The translations under genes and the position numbers were made by a program. From JBEKYD01 sp049511335 (lineage in GTDB: Bacteria > Acidobacteriota > Terriglobia > Bryobacterales > Bryobacteraceae): a DNA stretch of 10,323 nucleotides. Where the stretch lies: positions 1 through 10,323 of the forward strand of contig JBEKYD010000275.1 of NCBI GenBank assembly GCA_049511335.1. Reading direction: 5' to 3'. Below the pieces are notes generated by a model. The model did no database searches. It saw only the letters and a program-made list of their open reading frames with translations, and was not told where the DNA came from. This document shows positions 1 to 5,516 of this stretch, in pieces. How positions within the stretch are numbered: position 1 is the first letter of the stretch; the number at the start of each line of letters is the position of its first letter.

Positions 1-435
1 GCCCTATCCTCCGCTCAGGTCCTTCCAGAGTGGACACCATCAACCTCGCCGTGCAATGATTTCTCATCGAACGGCGATTACCCCCTTAACTTCGTGTCTC
101 ACTCCAGGGGTTCACTTCACTGTCCCCGTGTTCCCCCCGTGTTCCCCAACTCTCGGACCACCCTACACGTGCCCCTTCAACGCTTCCAGCCGATGGACCA
201 TGCCAACGCAATTGCATTCGCAGAATCGCGCTATAGTACCGCGAATTGAAAAAGACCGCCGTCGAGTTCTCTACCGTGGTGAACCGGTTTTGTTGACAAG
301 AGAAGGGGCCGCGGATAAGAGCCACGCAGAAACCAGTTGGTTCTGGCAGTGCTCGCTAGATGGAACAAGAAAATGCCGCCGCAGCTTCTGCGCTCATTCC
401 TTTCTTGGGGCTGGCTACTTCCTTGGTACTTCCTT
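1..435. other. gene-poor stretch, no convincing gene
   Basis: Open frames exist on both strands, but none gives a protein with recognisable motifs, normal composition or a ribosome binding site. By eye the stretch is less GC-rich than the core genes further right. It holds one perfect 11-base tandem duplication (125-146), and a second one (417-438) straddles its right end. No tRNA or rRNA was recognised. It may be decayed coding DNA, given the SIR2-like remnant that follows. Confidence 0.5.
125..146. repeat. 11-bp perfect tandem duplication
   Basis: The unit CCCGTGTTCCC occurs twice head to tail (125-135 and 136-146). An 11-base duplication would shift any reading frame, which fits non-coding or decaying sequence. 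Confidence 0.8.
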
Positions 436-438
436 GGT
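417..438. repeat. 11-bp perfect tandem duplication
   Basis: The unit ACTTCCTTGGT occurs twice head to tail (417-427 and 428-438), directly before the SIR2-like remnant. As 11 is not a multiple of three, it would frameshift a gene running through it. A short + strand frame that opens with ATG at 360 ends in a stop (TAA) just at the end of the second copy. Confidence 0.8.
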
Positions 439-606
439 AAGCAGCCCCTCTTTGTGCTGGGAGCTGGGATTTCAGCGGATCGTGTGCCATCTCTCCATGA
501 TATGGCTGACAAGCTGCTGGTCTTGATCTTGGCACGAGAGGACATCCAGGCAACAACGCGGTCACTCGTAATTAATGGACTTATCCGCATTCTCGACGCT
601 ACGCTA
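436..606 (+). pseudogene. SIR2-like N-terminal fragment, probable remnant
   Basis: One + strand frame encodes a stretch resembling the start of a SIR2-family NAD-binding domain. A hydrophobic strand runs into GAGIS (460-474), followed by a segment read as ADRVPSLHDMADKLL. The GAGxS turn and the following Pro-Ser plus helix are the typical nucleotide-binding beginning of SIR2-like proteins, many of which are NAD-cleaving defence effectors. After about 55 residues the similarity I can see stops; the frame runs on to 738 with unrelated composition through a hairpin repeat. Family members are usually several hundred residues long, so this would be a stub. No start site with a Shine-Dalgarno sequence is visible. 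The identification rests on one motif and could be chance. Confidence 0.35.
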
Positions 607-644
607 TTCAGCATCACACCCCACGGTCCTGGGCTGGCGCACCA

Positions 645-669
645 CGGGTGCGGTGCCCCACCGCACCCG
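645..669. repeat. 11-bp perfect hairpin, 3-base loop
   Basis: CGGGTGCGGTG (645-655) pairs perfectly with CACCGCACCCG (659-669) around a CCC loop. It lies 10 bases beyond the stop of the - strand membrane protein gene, so it could end or stabilise that transcript. No T tract follows on either strand, so a classic intrinsic terminator is not supported. It resembles palindromic intergenic repeats of the same style elsewhere in the window. Confidence 0.7.
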
Positions 670-679
670 AGCTATCGAC

Positions 680-1045
680 TCAGAAGAAAGCTTCCTTTAT
701 CGTCCGTAGGAACAATAGAACGGACGGGATGCCGATGACGACGGCCCATGCAATGAGAAGCTCCGCCAACTGCACGTGCAACTGTTGGTTGGCTAGACGT
801 ATGGCGGCATTCTCCCCAGGGTACGTCGGCAACACTCCAATGTTATAAAAAAAGCCGAACTCGAAGTCTGAGGGAGTTCTCGTCAACAACAAGGCCATGA
901 GGACCAGGGTTATCACTAAGCACGCGCAGCCATAAACGGACCCGCCGCCACCACCAGTGGCGTGGGGGACTTCGCCAGGCGGCGAATAGCCTTCGCCGCC
1001 GGTATAAGGCTTCCAGCCTTCAGAGTCCCTATAGCTATCCGGCAT
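680..1045 (-). CDS. small two-helix membrane protein, unknown function
   Basis: Predicted 121-residue protein. The ATG at 1045 is preceded by GAGGAG (1054-1059 on the - strand) at 8 bases, which supports this start. The first 37 residues are hydrophilic and rich in Gly, Pro, Tyr and Glu, ending in a run of five glycines. A hydrophobic helix follows at about 38-55 (with two cysteines, C40 and C42). Then comes an extracytoplasmic or cytoplasmic linker of about 40 residues with aromatic residues, and a second helix at about 96-113. The tail is short and basic. Both termini are probably on the same side of the inner membrane. I do not recognise the family. The composition and ribosome site make it a credible gene, but no neighbour suggests a role. 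Confidence 0.65.
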   Translation of the reverse strand: MPDSYRDSEGWKPYTGGEGYSPPGEVPHATGGGGGSVYGCACLVITLVLMALLLTRTPSDFEFGFFYNIGVLPTYPGENAAIRLANQQLHVQLAELLIAWAVVIGIPSVLLFLRTIKEAFF

Positions 1046-1053
1046 CTGTGCTG

Positions 1054-1059
1054 CTCCTC
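1054..1059 (-). promoter_or_regulatory. Shine-Dalgarno site of the 680-1045 gene
   Basis: The - strand reads GAGGAG here, 8 bases before the ATG at 1045. It is one of the few clear ribosome binding sites in the window and fixes the start of the small membrane protein. Confidence 0.65.
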
Positions 1060-1225
1060 AATATGGCTGCACGCCGCAAACGCAGAGCGTAGCAGTTTGT
1101 TCGCCAAGCTGCAACTTGCGGAAAGGGCTGGACATCCTCCGGAAACCACCTGGCTGGAATCCACCAGAGAGGTTGTAATGCACCGGGCAGGCCACGCCAC
1201 CCATTGCAATCGGGGGGCGCTCGAC

Positions 1226-1253
1226 GGGCGCTCGGGACAGTCTGACGCGACAC
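1226..1253 (+). repeat. left copy of a 28-bp dispersed inverted repeat
   Basis: This 28-base segment matches the reverse complement of 1589-1616 at 27 of 28 positions, with a perfect 20-base core (1234-1253). The two copies are 335 bases apart. They could be the ends of one small element, or two independent insertions of the same repeat. Confidence 0.8.
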
Positions 1254-1588
1254 CGCCGAACCGGCAGTCTGGGACGGAGCCTATGTCCTCAAGTGAAAAT
1301 CTCGGCTCCAGCGGCGTATCTGTTTTCTGATGCCTTGAAACGCACGTATGTCGAATCCGGGCCCGCCTTCCACGCAACCTAGTGCCAAATCGATGGCCAA
1401 CCGGTGAGGCGGGCGACTTACGCAGGTAGACCGCCAGGAGAGGCCGCCTTCGTCGAGCGTCGGTGCGAAAGCCTTCAGCGGCAGTGCTCAAGACCGCCAG
1501 CCCTGCCGCCGGCTTACGGATCACAGCGCGATCGCGTAAAATCGATGGGGGGACGGAGCCGAGTGCCCCAGATCCGAGATTTCGATGT

Positions 1589-1616
1589 GTGTCGCGTCAG
1601 ACTGTCCCCAGCGCCC
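1589..1616 (-). repeat. right copy of the 28-bp dispersed inverted repeat
   Basis: Reverse-complement partner of 1226-1253 (27 of 28 positions). It ends 9 bases before the proposed start of the ribbon-helix-helix gene, so it lies within that gene's leader or promoter region. This is also the reason for rejecting longer in-frame starts, which would translate the repeat. Confidence 0.8.
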
Positions 1617-1625
1617 CCTGATGTT

Positions 1626-1943
1626 ATGCCTCATTCCGAGACGAAAATCGCACGCAGCCGGCGCGCCGCCCAGAAGCCTGGCAGGAATCGTCCTCGTGAA
1701 GCCGGGTCGCGCTATACCGTCGGATTGGCCCCGAGTCTCGCCGATCAAGTACAGAGGTACGCCTCGGCGGTCGACACGAGTATGAGCAAGGCGATTGCGG
1801 CGCTCGTCCGTTTGGGCCTCGAGAACCAGGAGAACCGCAAGCGCGAGTTCTTCAATAGATTGAAGGAGAATCTTGCCAACAACGACCCGAAACAGCAGGA
1901 TCGACTGGTCGACGAATTCCGCGCGTTGATACTCGGCCGTTGA
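1626..1943 (+). CDS. ribbon-helix-helix (Arc/CopG-like) small protein
   Basis: 105 residues from the ATG at 1626. The first 27 residues are strongly basic (many Arg and Lys), a plausible DNA-contacting arm. Residues 28-36 (SRYTVGLAP) look like the RHH beta strand; helix A follows at about 37-47. The turn at 50-54 leads into helix B (KAIAALVRLGLEN), the pattern of Arc/CopG-type repressors. The C-terminal 35 residues are charged and helical, possibly a dimer or partner-binding extension. Such proteins are often antitoxins, partition proteins or local repressors, but no toxin or parA gene is adjacent. An in-frame frame extends upstream to 1404, but that part runs across a dispersed repeat, so I chose 1626. 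No clear Shine-Dalgarno site precedes it. The RHH call is from the strand-helix-helix pattern, not a database match. Confidence 0.65.
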   Translation: MPHSETKIARSRRAAQKPGRNRPREAGSRYTVGLAPSLADQVQRYASAVDTSMSKAIAALVRLGLENQENRKREFFNRLKENLANNDPKQQDRLVDEFRALILGR

Positions 1944-1956
1944 AGGGGCGCCATCT

Positions 1957-2066
1957 GTGGGGCAGGGTGGTATCCTGCCGCCGATTGTGAATCGGCGTTT
2001 CGCGGGCTGCGGAGGAAATGCCGAAAGCGGGTTGCCAACCCGCTGCAGGTTATCAACCTGCCCCAC
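1957..2066. repeat. multi-hairpin element with 10-bp terminal inverted repeats
   Basis: The ends GTGGGGCAGG (1957-1966) and CCTGCCCCAC (2057-2066) are exact reverse complements. Inside are an 8-bp hairpin with a 3-base loop (CGCCGATT 1979-1986 with AATCGGCG 1990-1997), and another perfect 8-bp hairpin (AGCGGGTT 2026-2033 with AACCCGCT 2037-2044). A third is 7 bp (GCAGGTT 2045-2051 with AACCTGC 2055-2061) and competes with the outer stem. The middle part can also pair across 1996-2020 with one G-T wobble. The whole could fold as a multi-branched, cloverleaf-like structure. It begins 13 bases after the RHH stop. It does not look like a tRNA. A repeat of REP/REPIN style is the likeliest reading, as the AACCTGCCCCAC end recurs at 3782. 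Confidence 0.7.
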
Positions 2067-2239
2067 AATGCGGCACGCCGTGCTGGCTTGCGCTCTGCCT
2101 CGGGGTGGGTTTTCGCGGCGAAGAAGGTCGACCAGGGGGTCGACCGCAGACCTGGGGGTCCGCGCCACAAAAATCGTCGCGGCGCTCGGAAAGCGATTGT
2201 GAGGGTTGGCCCGCAGGTTGGGTAACCTGACCCACCGCC
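2067..2239. repeat. repeat-rich intergenic DNA with a palindrome doublet
   Basis: No gene is supported here. The palindrome GGTCGACC occurs twice, at 2126-2133 and 2138-2145, separated by AGGG. It is followed by the related pair CAGGGGGTC and CTGGGGGTC. The 2214-2229 hairpin closes the stretch at the MFS stop codon. It probably forms one composite of dispersed repeats together with 1957-2066. Confidence 0.5.
2214..2229. repeat. 6-bp hairpin at the 3' end of the MFS gene
   Basis: CAGGTT (2214-2219) pairs with AACCTG (2224-2229) around GGGT, 10 bases beyond the MFS stop codon. The sequence AACCTGACCCAC is a one-base variant of the AACCTGCCCCAC repeat end seen at 2055 and 3782. There is no T tract for a classic terminator. 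Confidence 0.55.
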
Positions 2240-3454
2240 CTACTTCGGCGCTCCTTTCCAGCGGCGCAGGCCGGGGAAGAGTATAGTCCACACGGCTACG
2301 ACCGCGATGGTGCCGAATCCGCCCAGGACTACGGCGGGGACGGTGCCGAACCACTGGGCAGTGACGCCGGATTCGAATTGGCCGACCTCGTTGGAGGCGC
2401 CGATGAAGACTGAATTCACGGCGTTGACGCGGCCGCGCATTTCATCCGGGGTGCCGAGTTGGATGATGGTCTGGCGCACGATGACGCTCACCATGTCGCA
2501 GCCGCCGACGAGCATGAGAGCAGCCAGCGAAAGCCAGACATTGCGGGACAATCCGAACACCACGGTGGCGGCGCCGAAACCGGCAACGGCCACCAGCATG
2601 GCCGGTCCGGCGCGGCGCCCGAGGGGACGATGGGCCAAAGCGACCGCCGTCAGGGTGGCGCCGAGGCCCGGCGCGCAGCGCAGCAGGCCCAATCCGATGG
2701 CGCCGATGGCCAATATCTCGCGGGCGTAGACCGGCAGGAGGGCCACGGCGCCGCCCAGCAGGACGGCAAACAGGTCGAGCGACATGGCGCCCAGCACCAG
2801 GCGATTTCGCGCCAGAAACCGCAACCCTCCGGAGATGGATGCGGCCGGCCCGACGGCGGCGGCCTGTTGCGGCCGCGCGGTTCGCACCCGCGCCAGCAGC
2901 ACCAGGCCGACGGTGTACGAGGCGGCGGCGCCGAGGTAGACGGGCAGCGGGCTGCCGCTCAAGCCGTACACCAGGCCGCCGATCATCGGACCGCAAATGG
3001 TAGCGGTGGTAAAGGCCGAGGCGCTCCAGGTGACCGCGTTGACGAAGTGCTCTTCGGCCACCAGCAACGGCAGAAAGGCCTGGCTGGCTGGGTGATGAAA
3101 AGCTCGCACGGTTCCATTGGCCAGCAGAATGATGTAAATCGGATAGACGGAGGTAAATCCACCCACGGTGAAAGCGGCCAGGGACAGAGAACAGACGGCG
3201 AATATGCCCCAGCAGACGCGCAGGATGCTTCGCCGCTCGAAACGGTCGGCGGCATGCCCGGCAACCAGAAACAGCAGTATGCCGGGAAAAAATTGGGCTA
3301 ACCCGACCAGTCCCAAATCGAGAGGCCGATGGGTGAGTGAATAGATCTGCCAGCCCACCGCGACCGCCTGCATTTCGTTGGAGACGGTGGCGAGGAACCG
3401 GGCGATCAAATAATTGCGAAAACTGGGATAACGAAACGCGACGCGGGCGGACAC
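2240..3454 (-). CDS. MFS transporter, EntS/MFS_3-like exporter
   Basis: 404-residue major facilitator, full length for the family, with about 12 hydrophobic helices. The cytoplasmic loop 2-3 motif A is clear (GHAADRFERR, residues 66-75). Near the C-terminus TPDEMRGRVNAVN (335-347) followed by IGASNEVGQFESG is characteristic of the MFS_3/EntS branch, which exports siderophores, macrolides and other small molecules by proton antiport in the inner membrane. The substrate cannot be read from the sequence. The start is a GTG at 3454 without an obvious Shine-Dalgarno site; the Arg/Phe-rich beginning just before the first helix matches the family, so no long N-terminal part is missing. It is transcribed alone, away from the repeat-filled gap on its left, and is divergent from the cyclophilin gene. 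The DNA is uniformly GC-rich like the core genes. Confidence 0.9.
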   Translation of the reverse strand: MSARVAFRYPSFRNYLIARFLATVSNEMQAVAVGWQIYSLTHRPLDLGLVGLAQFFPGILLFLVAGHAADRFERRSILRVCWGIFAVCSLSLAAFTVGGFTSVYPIYIILLANGTVRAFHHPASQAFLPLLVAEEHFVNAVTWSASAFTTATICGPMIGGLVYGLSGSPLPVYLGAAASYTVGLVLLARVRTARPQQAAAVGPAASISGGLRFLARNRLVLGAMSLDLFAVLLGGAVALLPVYAREILAIGAIGLGLLRCAPGLGATLTAVALAHRPLGRRAGPAMLVAVAGFGAATVVFGLSRNVWLSLAALMLVGGCDMVSVIVRQTIIQLGTPDEMRGRVNAVNSVFIGASNEVGQFESGVTAQWFGTVPAVVLGGFGTIAVVAVWTILFPGLRRWKGAPK

Positions 3455-3615
3455 CAGGTACGATTATGCAGGATTCGAGCAGGGCGGGGAAATGCACTGG
3501 CGGAACGTGCCGTTCGGCGCGGATTTCTAACGTAACTAGCCAAGGCCGTCATCGAGCCAGCGGCAGAAAGGAGAGCTTAGCATTCGATTTCGCAATTAGG
3601 GTCGCATATTCGGCA

Positions 3616-3723
3616 ACCGCTCCTTGACAGTCGCGGCTCTGACCCGAACATTCGATCCTGATGCCGACGTGGTCGAGTTTGCGAAAGAGCCGCGGGTCAG
3701 AGCCGCGACCGTGAGGGAGCGGT
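3616..3723. repeat. 31-bp imperfect inverted repeat around a 46-base loop
   Basis: Arms 3616-3646 and 3693-3723 are reverse complements at 28 of 31 positions, including a perfect 16-base match centred on CGCGGCTCTGACCCG. The spacer has no recognisable content. The two arms could be two opposed copies of one dispersed repeat or one long hairpin; from memory, sequences like TCGCGGCTCTGAC recur between genes of related genomes. Confidence 0.75.
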
Positions 3724-3775
3724 CGCCCTGGAGTACGTTACTGAGTTTCCGGAACTGGGTACCTGGTGGCATTAG

Positions 3776-3799
3776 GCTGGCAACCTGCCCCACCGCAGC
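3776..3799 (+). repeat. copy of the AACCTGCCCCAC repeat end
   Basis: The 12-base sequence AACCTGCCCCAC (3782-3793) is identical to 2055-2066, the right end of the multi-hairpin element, and is preceded by a similar GG...CC context. It sits 24 bases before the cyclophilin start, inside the likely promoter or leader. Confidence 0.6.
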
Positions 3800-3817
3800 C
3801 GTGGCATACTGGGGGAA

Positions 3818-4432
3818 ATGCGATTTCCATGGTTGGCGGCAGCGGCCGCGTGTGTGGTGTTGACTGGATGTTCGTCGCCGGATTCGGCCAAGAAAGAGGC
3901 GGTCCAAACCCCCAAGGTGCCGGACATTTACAAGATCAAGCTGGATACCTCGAAGGGACCGGTAGCGATCGAAATTCACCGCGACTGGGCGCCGATCGGG
4001 GCGGATCGTCTGTACGATCTGGTGAAGCATGGCTACTACGACGGGGCGCGCTTCTTTCGCGTGGTGCCGGGGTTTGTGGTGCAGTTCGGTCTGGCGGCGG
4101 ACCCCGCCGTGACAAAGAAATGGGATACACAGCTTCCGGACGATCCGGTGACGCAGCACAACACGGTGGGCACGCTGGTTTACGCCAAAACCTCCGCACC
4201 GAATTCGCGCACGACTCAGCTTTTCATCAATACGGGCGATAATTCGCAGACTCTCGATCCGCAGGGCTTCGCTCCGCTCGGCACGGTGATTTCCGGCATG
4301 GACGCGGTCATGAGTATTTACTCCGGCTACGGCCAAAGGCCAGACCAGGAGGCCATCACCAACCAGGGGAATACATACCTTCAGAGCCAGTTTCCCCTGC
4401 TCGATTACATCAAAACGGCGACGATAGAGTGA
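3818..4432 (+). CDS. lipoprotein cyclophilin-type peptidyl-prolyl isomerase
   Basis: 204 residues. The N-terminus is a lipoprotein signal peptide: Arg at 2, a hydrophobic core at 4-15 and the lipobox LTGC with the lipidated Cys at 18. The mature protein is therefore tethered to a membrane in the periplasm. After a linker of about 17 residues, the cyclophilin fold starts at about residue 37. FFRVVPGFVVQFG (79-91) carries the conserved catalytic Arg (R81) and Gln (Q89). TTQLFINTGDN (132-142) matches the second active-site strand, and PLGTVISGMDAV the family's C-terminal motif. It would catalyse cis-trans isomerisation of Xaa-Pro bonds in envelope proteins. The run GGGGG lies only 2 bases before the ATG, closer than usual for a ribosome site; the signal peptide supports this start anyway. 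It is a single gene with a terminator at 4505. Confidence 0.92.
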   Translation: MRFPWLAAAAACVVLTGCSSPDSAKKEAVQTPKVPDIYKIKLDTSKGPVAIEIHRDWAPIGADRLYDLVKHGYYDGARFFRVVPGFVVQFGLAADPAVTKKWDTQLPDDPVTQHNTVGTLVYAKTSAPNSRTTQLFINTGDNSQTLDPQGFAPLGTVISGMDAVMSIYSGYGQRPDQEAITNQGNTYLQSQFPLLDYIKTATIE

Positions 4433-4504
4433 TATAGTGGAAAAAGCCCCGATGTGAAGGGGACCAAGAAGTAATTCATACAGGGTCAAATTGGATCGAC
4501 GCGG

Positions 4505-4543
4505 CCCGGCGGGAGCGAGAGCTTCCGCCGGGTTGTTCGTTTT
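4505..4543 (+). terminator. intrinsic terminator after the cyclophilin gene
   Basis: CCCGGCGGGAGC (4505-4516) and GCTTCCGCCGGG (4521-4532) form a 12-bp stem with one G-T wobble around GAGA. TTGTTCGTTTT follows. It lies between the cyclophilin gene and the convergent cupin gene and points in the cyclophilin direction. Confidence 0.8.
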
Positions 4544-4574
4544 AGGAAGACCACCGGCGACCAGATCGCCGGCG

Positions 4575-4934
4575 CTACTTGATGAAGTCCTCGCGAACCG
4601 GATAGAACGTATCCACCAGCCGCGCGGAAGCGGACAACAACTGGATGGAGTGCGGGATGCCGGAGGGGATCGCGATCAGATCTCCGGCGATGAGCCTTTC
4701 CGGGGCGTTTCCCTCGCTGCAGAACAGCACTTCGCCGGAGGCTACATACGTAGTCTGCTCGTGGGGGTGCGAGTGGAACGCTTCGGGCTCTTTCCACGGG
4801 CCGCCTTCGATGTCGAGCGCCACCGACATGAGCTGCTCGGTGCGGATGATTCTTCGCGACAATCCTGGGCGCAACTCCTCGGCCGGCTCGGTGGCGGGGC
4901 GCAATGCGGCAACTTTGTCCTTGGCATGAACCAT
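4575..4934 (-). CDS. single-domain cupin protein
   Basis: 119 residues from the ATG at 4934. The central part has both cupin motifs. HSHPHEQTTYVASGE (54-68) is motif 1, with the histidines and glutamate position that bind a metal. GDLIAIPSGIPHSI (84-97) is motif 2, with the last metal-binding His. It is a small beta-barrel, full length for Cupin_2 proteins, with no signal peptide, so cytoplasmic. Such proteins can be isomerases, dioxygenases, sugar-binding or simply metal-binding sensors; the substrate cannot be read. The same frame stays open far upstream (to 6953), but that part is antisense to fabZ, lpxA and lpxI and shows no cupin-like or other sense, so I start at 4934 where the similarity begins. 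It is divergent from fabZ, with 87 bases between the starts. Confidence 0.82.
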   Translation of the reverse strand: MVHAKDKVAALRPATEPAEELRPGLSRRIIRTEQLMSVALDIEGGPWKEPEAFHSHPHEQTTYVASGEVLFCSEGNAPERLIAGDLIAIPSGIPHSIQLLSASARLVDTFYPVREDFIK

Positions 4935-4972
4935 GCCGCTATTCTCGCGCACAGATCGGATGGAAAGGGCTT

Positions 4973-4990
4973 GCAGGCGAAAACGCCTGC
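4973..4990. repeat. 7-bp hairpin with AAAA loop upstream of fabZ
   Basis: GCAGGCG (4973-4979) and CGCCTGC (4984-4990) pair perfectly around AAAA. It lies in the 87-base gap between the divergent cupin and fabZ starts. It could be an operator, a leader hairpin or just one more dispersed palindrome. Confidence 0.6.
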
Positions 4991-5006
4991 TCCACATTCT
5001 TCGCGC

Positions 5007-5012
5007 TACAAT
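5007..5012 (+). promoter_or_regulatory. possible -10 box of the fabZ-lpxA-lpxI operon
   Basis: TACAAT, one base off the sigma-70 TATAAT consensus, ends 9 bases before the fabZ ATG. No good -35 box lies 16-18 bases upstream. If it is real, the transcript would begin almost at the start codon, giving a leaderless mRNA, which would agree with the lack of a Shine-Dalgarno site before fabZ. Confidence 0.3.
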
Positions 5013-5021
5013 AGCAACTCC

Positions 5022-5507
5022 ATGCCCGTTTTGGACATCAACGAAATCAGGGATATCCTGCCTCATCGCTATCCATTCCTTCTGGTCGACCGGATCGTCG
5101 AACTGGAAGGGGAGCGCGTCGTCGGCATCAAGAACGTGACTCACAACGAGCCGTTTTTTCAAGGTCACTTCCCGGACTTTCCGGTGATGCCGGGCGTGCT
5201 GATTGTGGAAGCCATGGCCCAGGCCGCCGGCGTGCTGGTCCTCAAGAGCATCCCCGACCGGCACCGCAAGCTGGTGTTGCTGGTGGCCATCGAAAATGCG
5301 CGCTTCCGCAAGCCGGTGGTTCCGGGTGACACGCTTCGGCTCGAAATGAAGGTTCTCAAACGCAAGGCCAGCGTGGCCAAGATGGCGGGAGTGGCTACCG
5401 TCAATGGCGCGGTGGTGGCCGAAGCCGAAGTCATGTGCAAGCTGGAAGACAAGGACGACCCTCCGCCTGAGACTCCCGCTGCGCCCGGCGGCGCGTCCCA
5501 GGCCTGA
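5022..5507 (+). CDS. fabZ: 3-hydroxyacyl-ACP dehydratase FabZ
   Basis: 161 residues. FabZ removes water from 3-hydroxyacyl-ACP to give trans-2-enoyl-ACP in type II fatty-acid elongation in the cytoplasm. The opening DINEIRDILPHRYPFLLVDR (5-24) is the standard FabZ beginning and fixes the start at 5022. The catalytic His is H49 in FFQGHFPDFPVMPGV and the catalytic Glu is E63 in VEAMAQAAG on the hot-dog helix. The family is usually about 145-150 residues; the last 18 or so here form a Pro/Ala-rich tail (DDPPPETPAAPGG) that looks disordered and lies outside the hot-dog fold. It is the first gene of the operon and ends 9 bases before lpxA. FabZ competes with LpxA for 3-hydroxyacyl-ACP, so their coexpression is common. 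No Shine-Dalgarno site precedes the ATG. Confidence 0.96.
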   Translation: MPVLDINEIRDILPHRYPFLLVDRIVELEGERVVGIKNVTHNEPFFQGHFPDFPVMPGVLIVEAMAQAAGVLVLKSIPDRHRKLVLLVAIENARFRKPVVPGDTLRLEMKVLKRKASVAKMAGVATVNGAVVAEAEVMCKLEDKDDPPPETPAAPGGASQA

Positions 5508-5516
5508 GCCGTCGCG

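Larger units (their letters stand above)
1046..1625. other. intergenic stretch with two inverted repeat copies
   Basis: Apart from the ribosome site at its left end, I see no gene here. Overlapping open frames on both strands have no recognisable motif and disagree with each other. The stretch contains two copies of one repeat in opposite orientation (1226-1253 and 1589-1616) and two direct copies of GGGACGGAGC (1271-1280 and 1551-1560). The right end directly precedes the ribbon-helix-helix gene, so its promoter should lie here, but I cannot point to one. Confidence 0.5.
3455..3817. other. divergent intergenic region filled by repeats
   Basis: This 363-base gap separates the starts of the MFS exporter and the cyclophilin gene and must hold both promoters, but I see no strong -35/-10 pair. 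It contains a long imperfect inverted repeat (3616-3723) and a copy of the AACCTGCCCCAC repeat (3782-3793). The short open frames here simply translate the repeats. Confidence 0.55.

Noticed and set aside
916..1524. 202-codon - strand frame and the overlapping + strand frame 962-1330
   Set aside because: They overlap each other and the two inverted repeat copies or the membrane protein gene, and show no motif or plausible start.
1957..2066. tRNA, because of the cloverleaf-like pairing
   Set aside because: The stem lengths, loop sequences and 3' end do not match a tRNA: no TTC-containing T loop, no 7-base anticodon loop.
2459..3301. 280-codon + strand frame inside the MFS gene
   Set aside because: It is the antisense shadow of the transporter, with a Gly/Gln/His-rich composition and no motif.
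3624..3863. 79-codon + strand frame before the cyclophilin
   Set aside because: Its first half translates the inverted repeat arms and it overlaps the start of the cyclophilin gene; no ribosome site.
3596..4489. 297-codon - strand frame over the cyclophilin gene
   Set aside because: Antisense to a well-supported lipoprotein cyclophilin and in part a translation of the 3616-3723 repeat.
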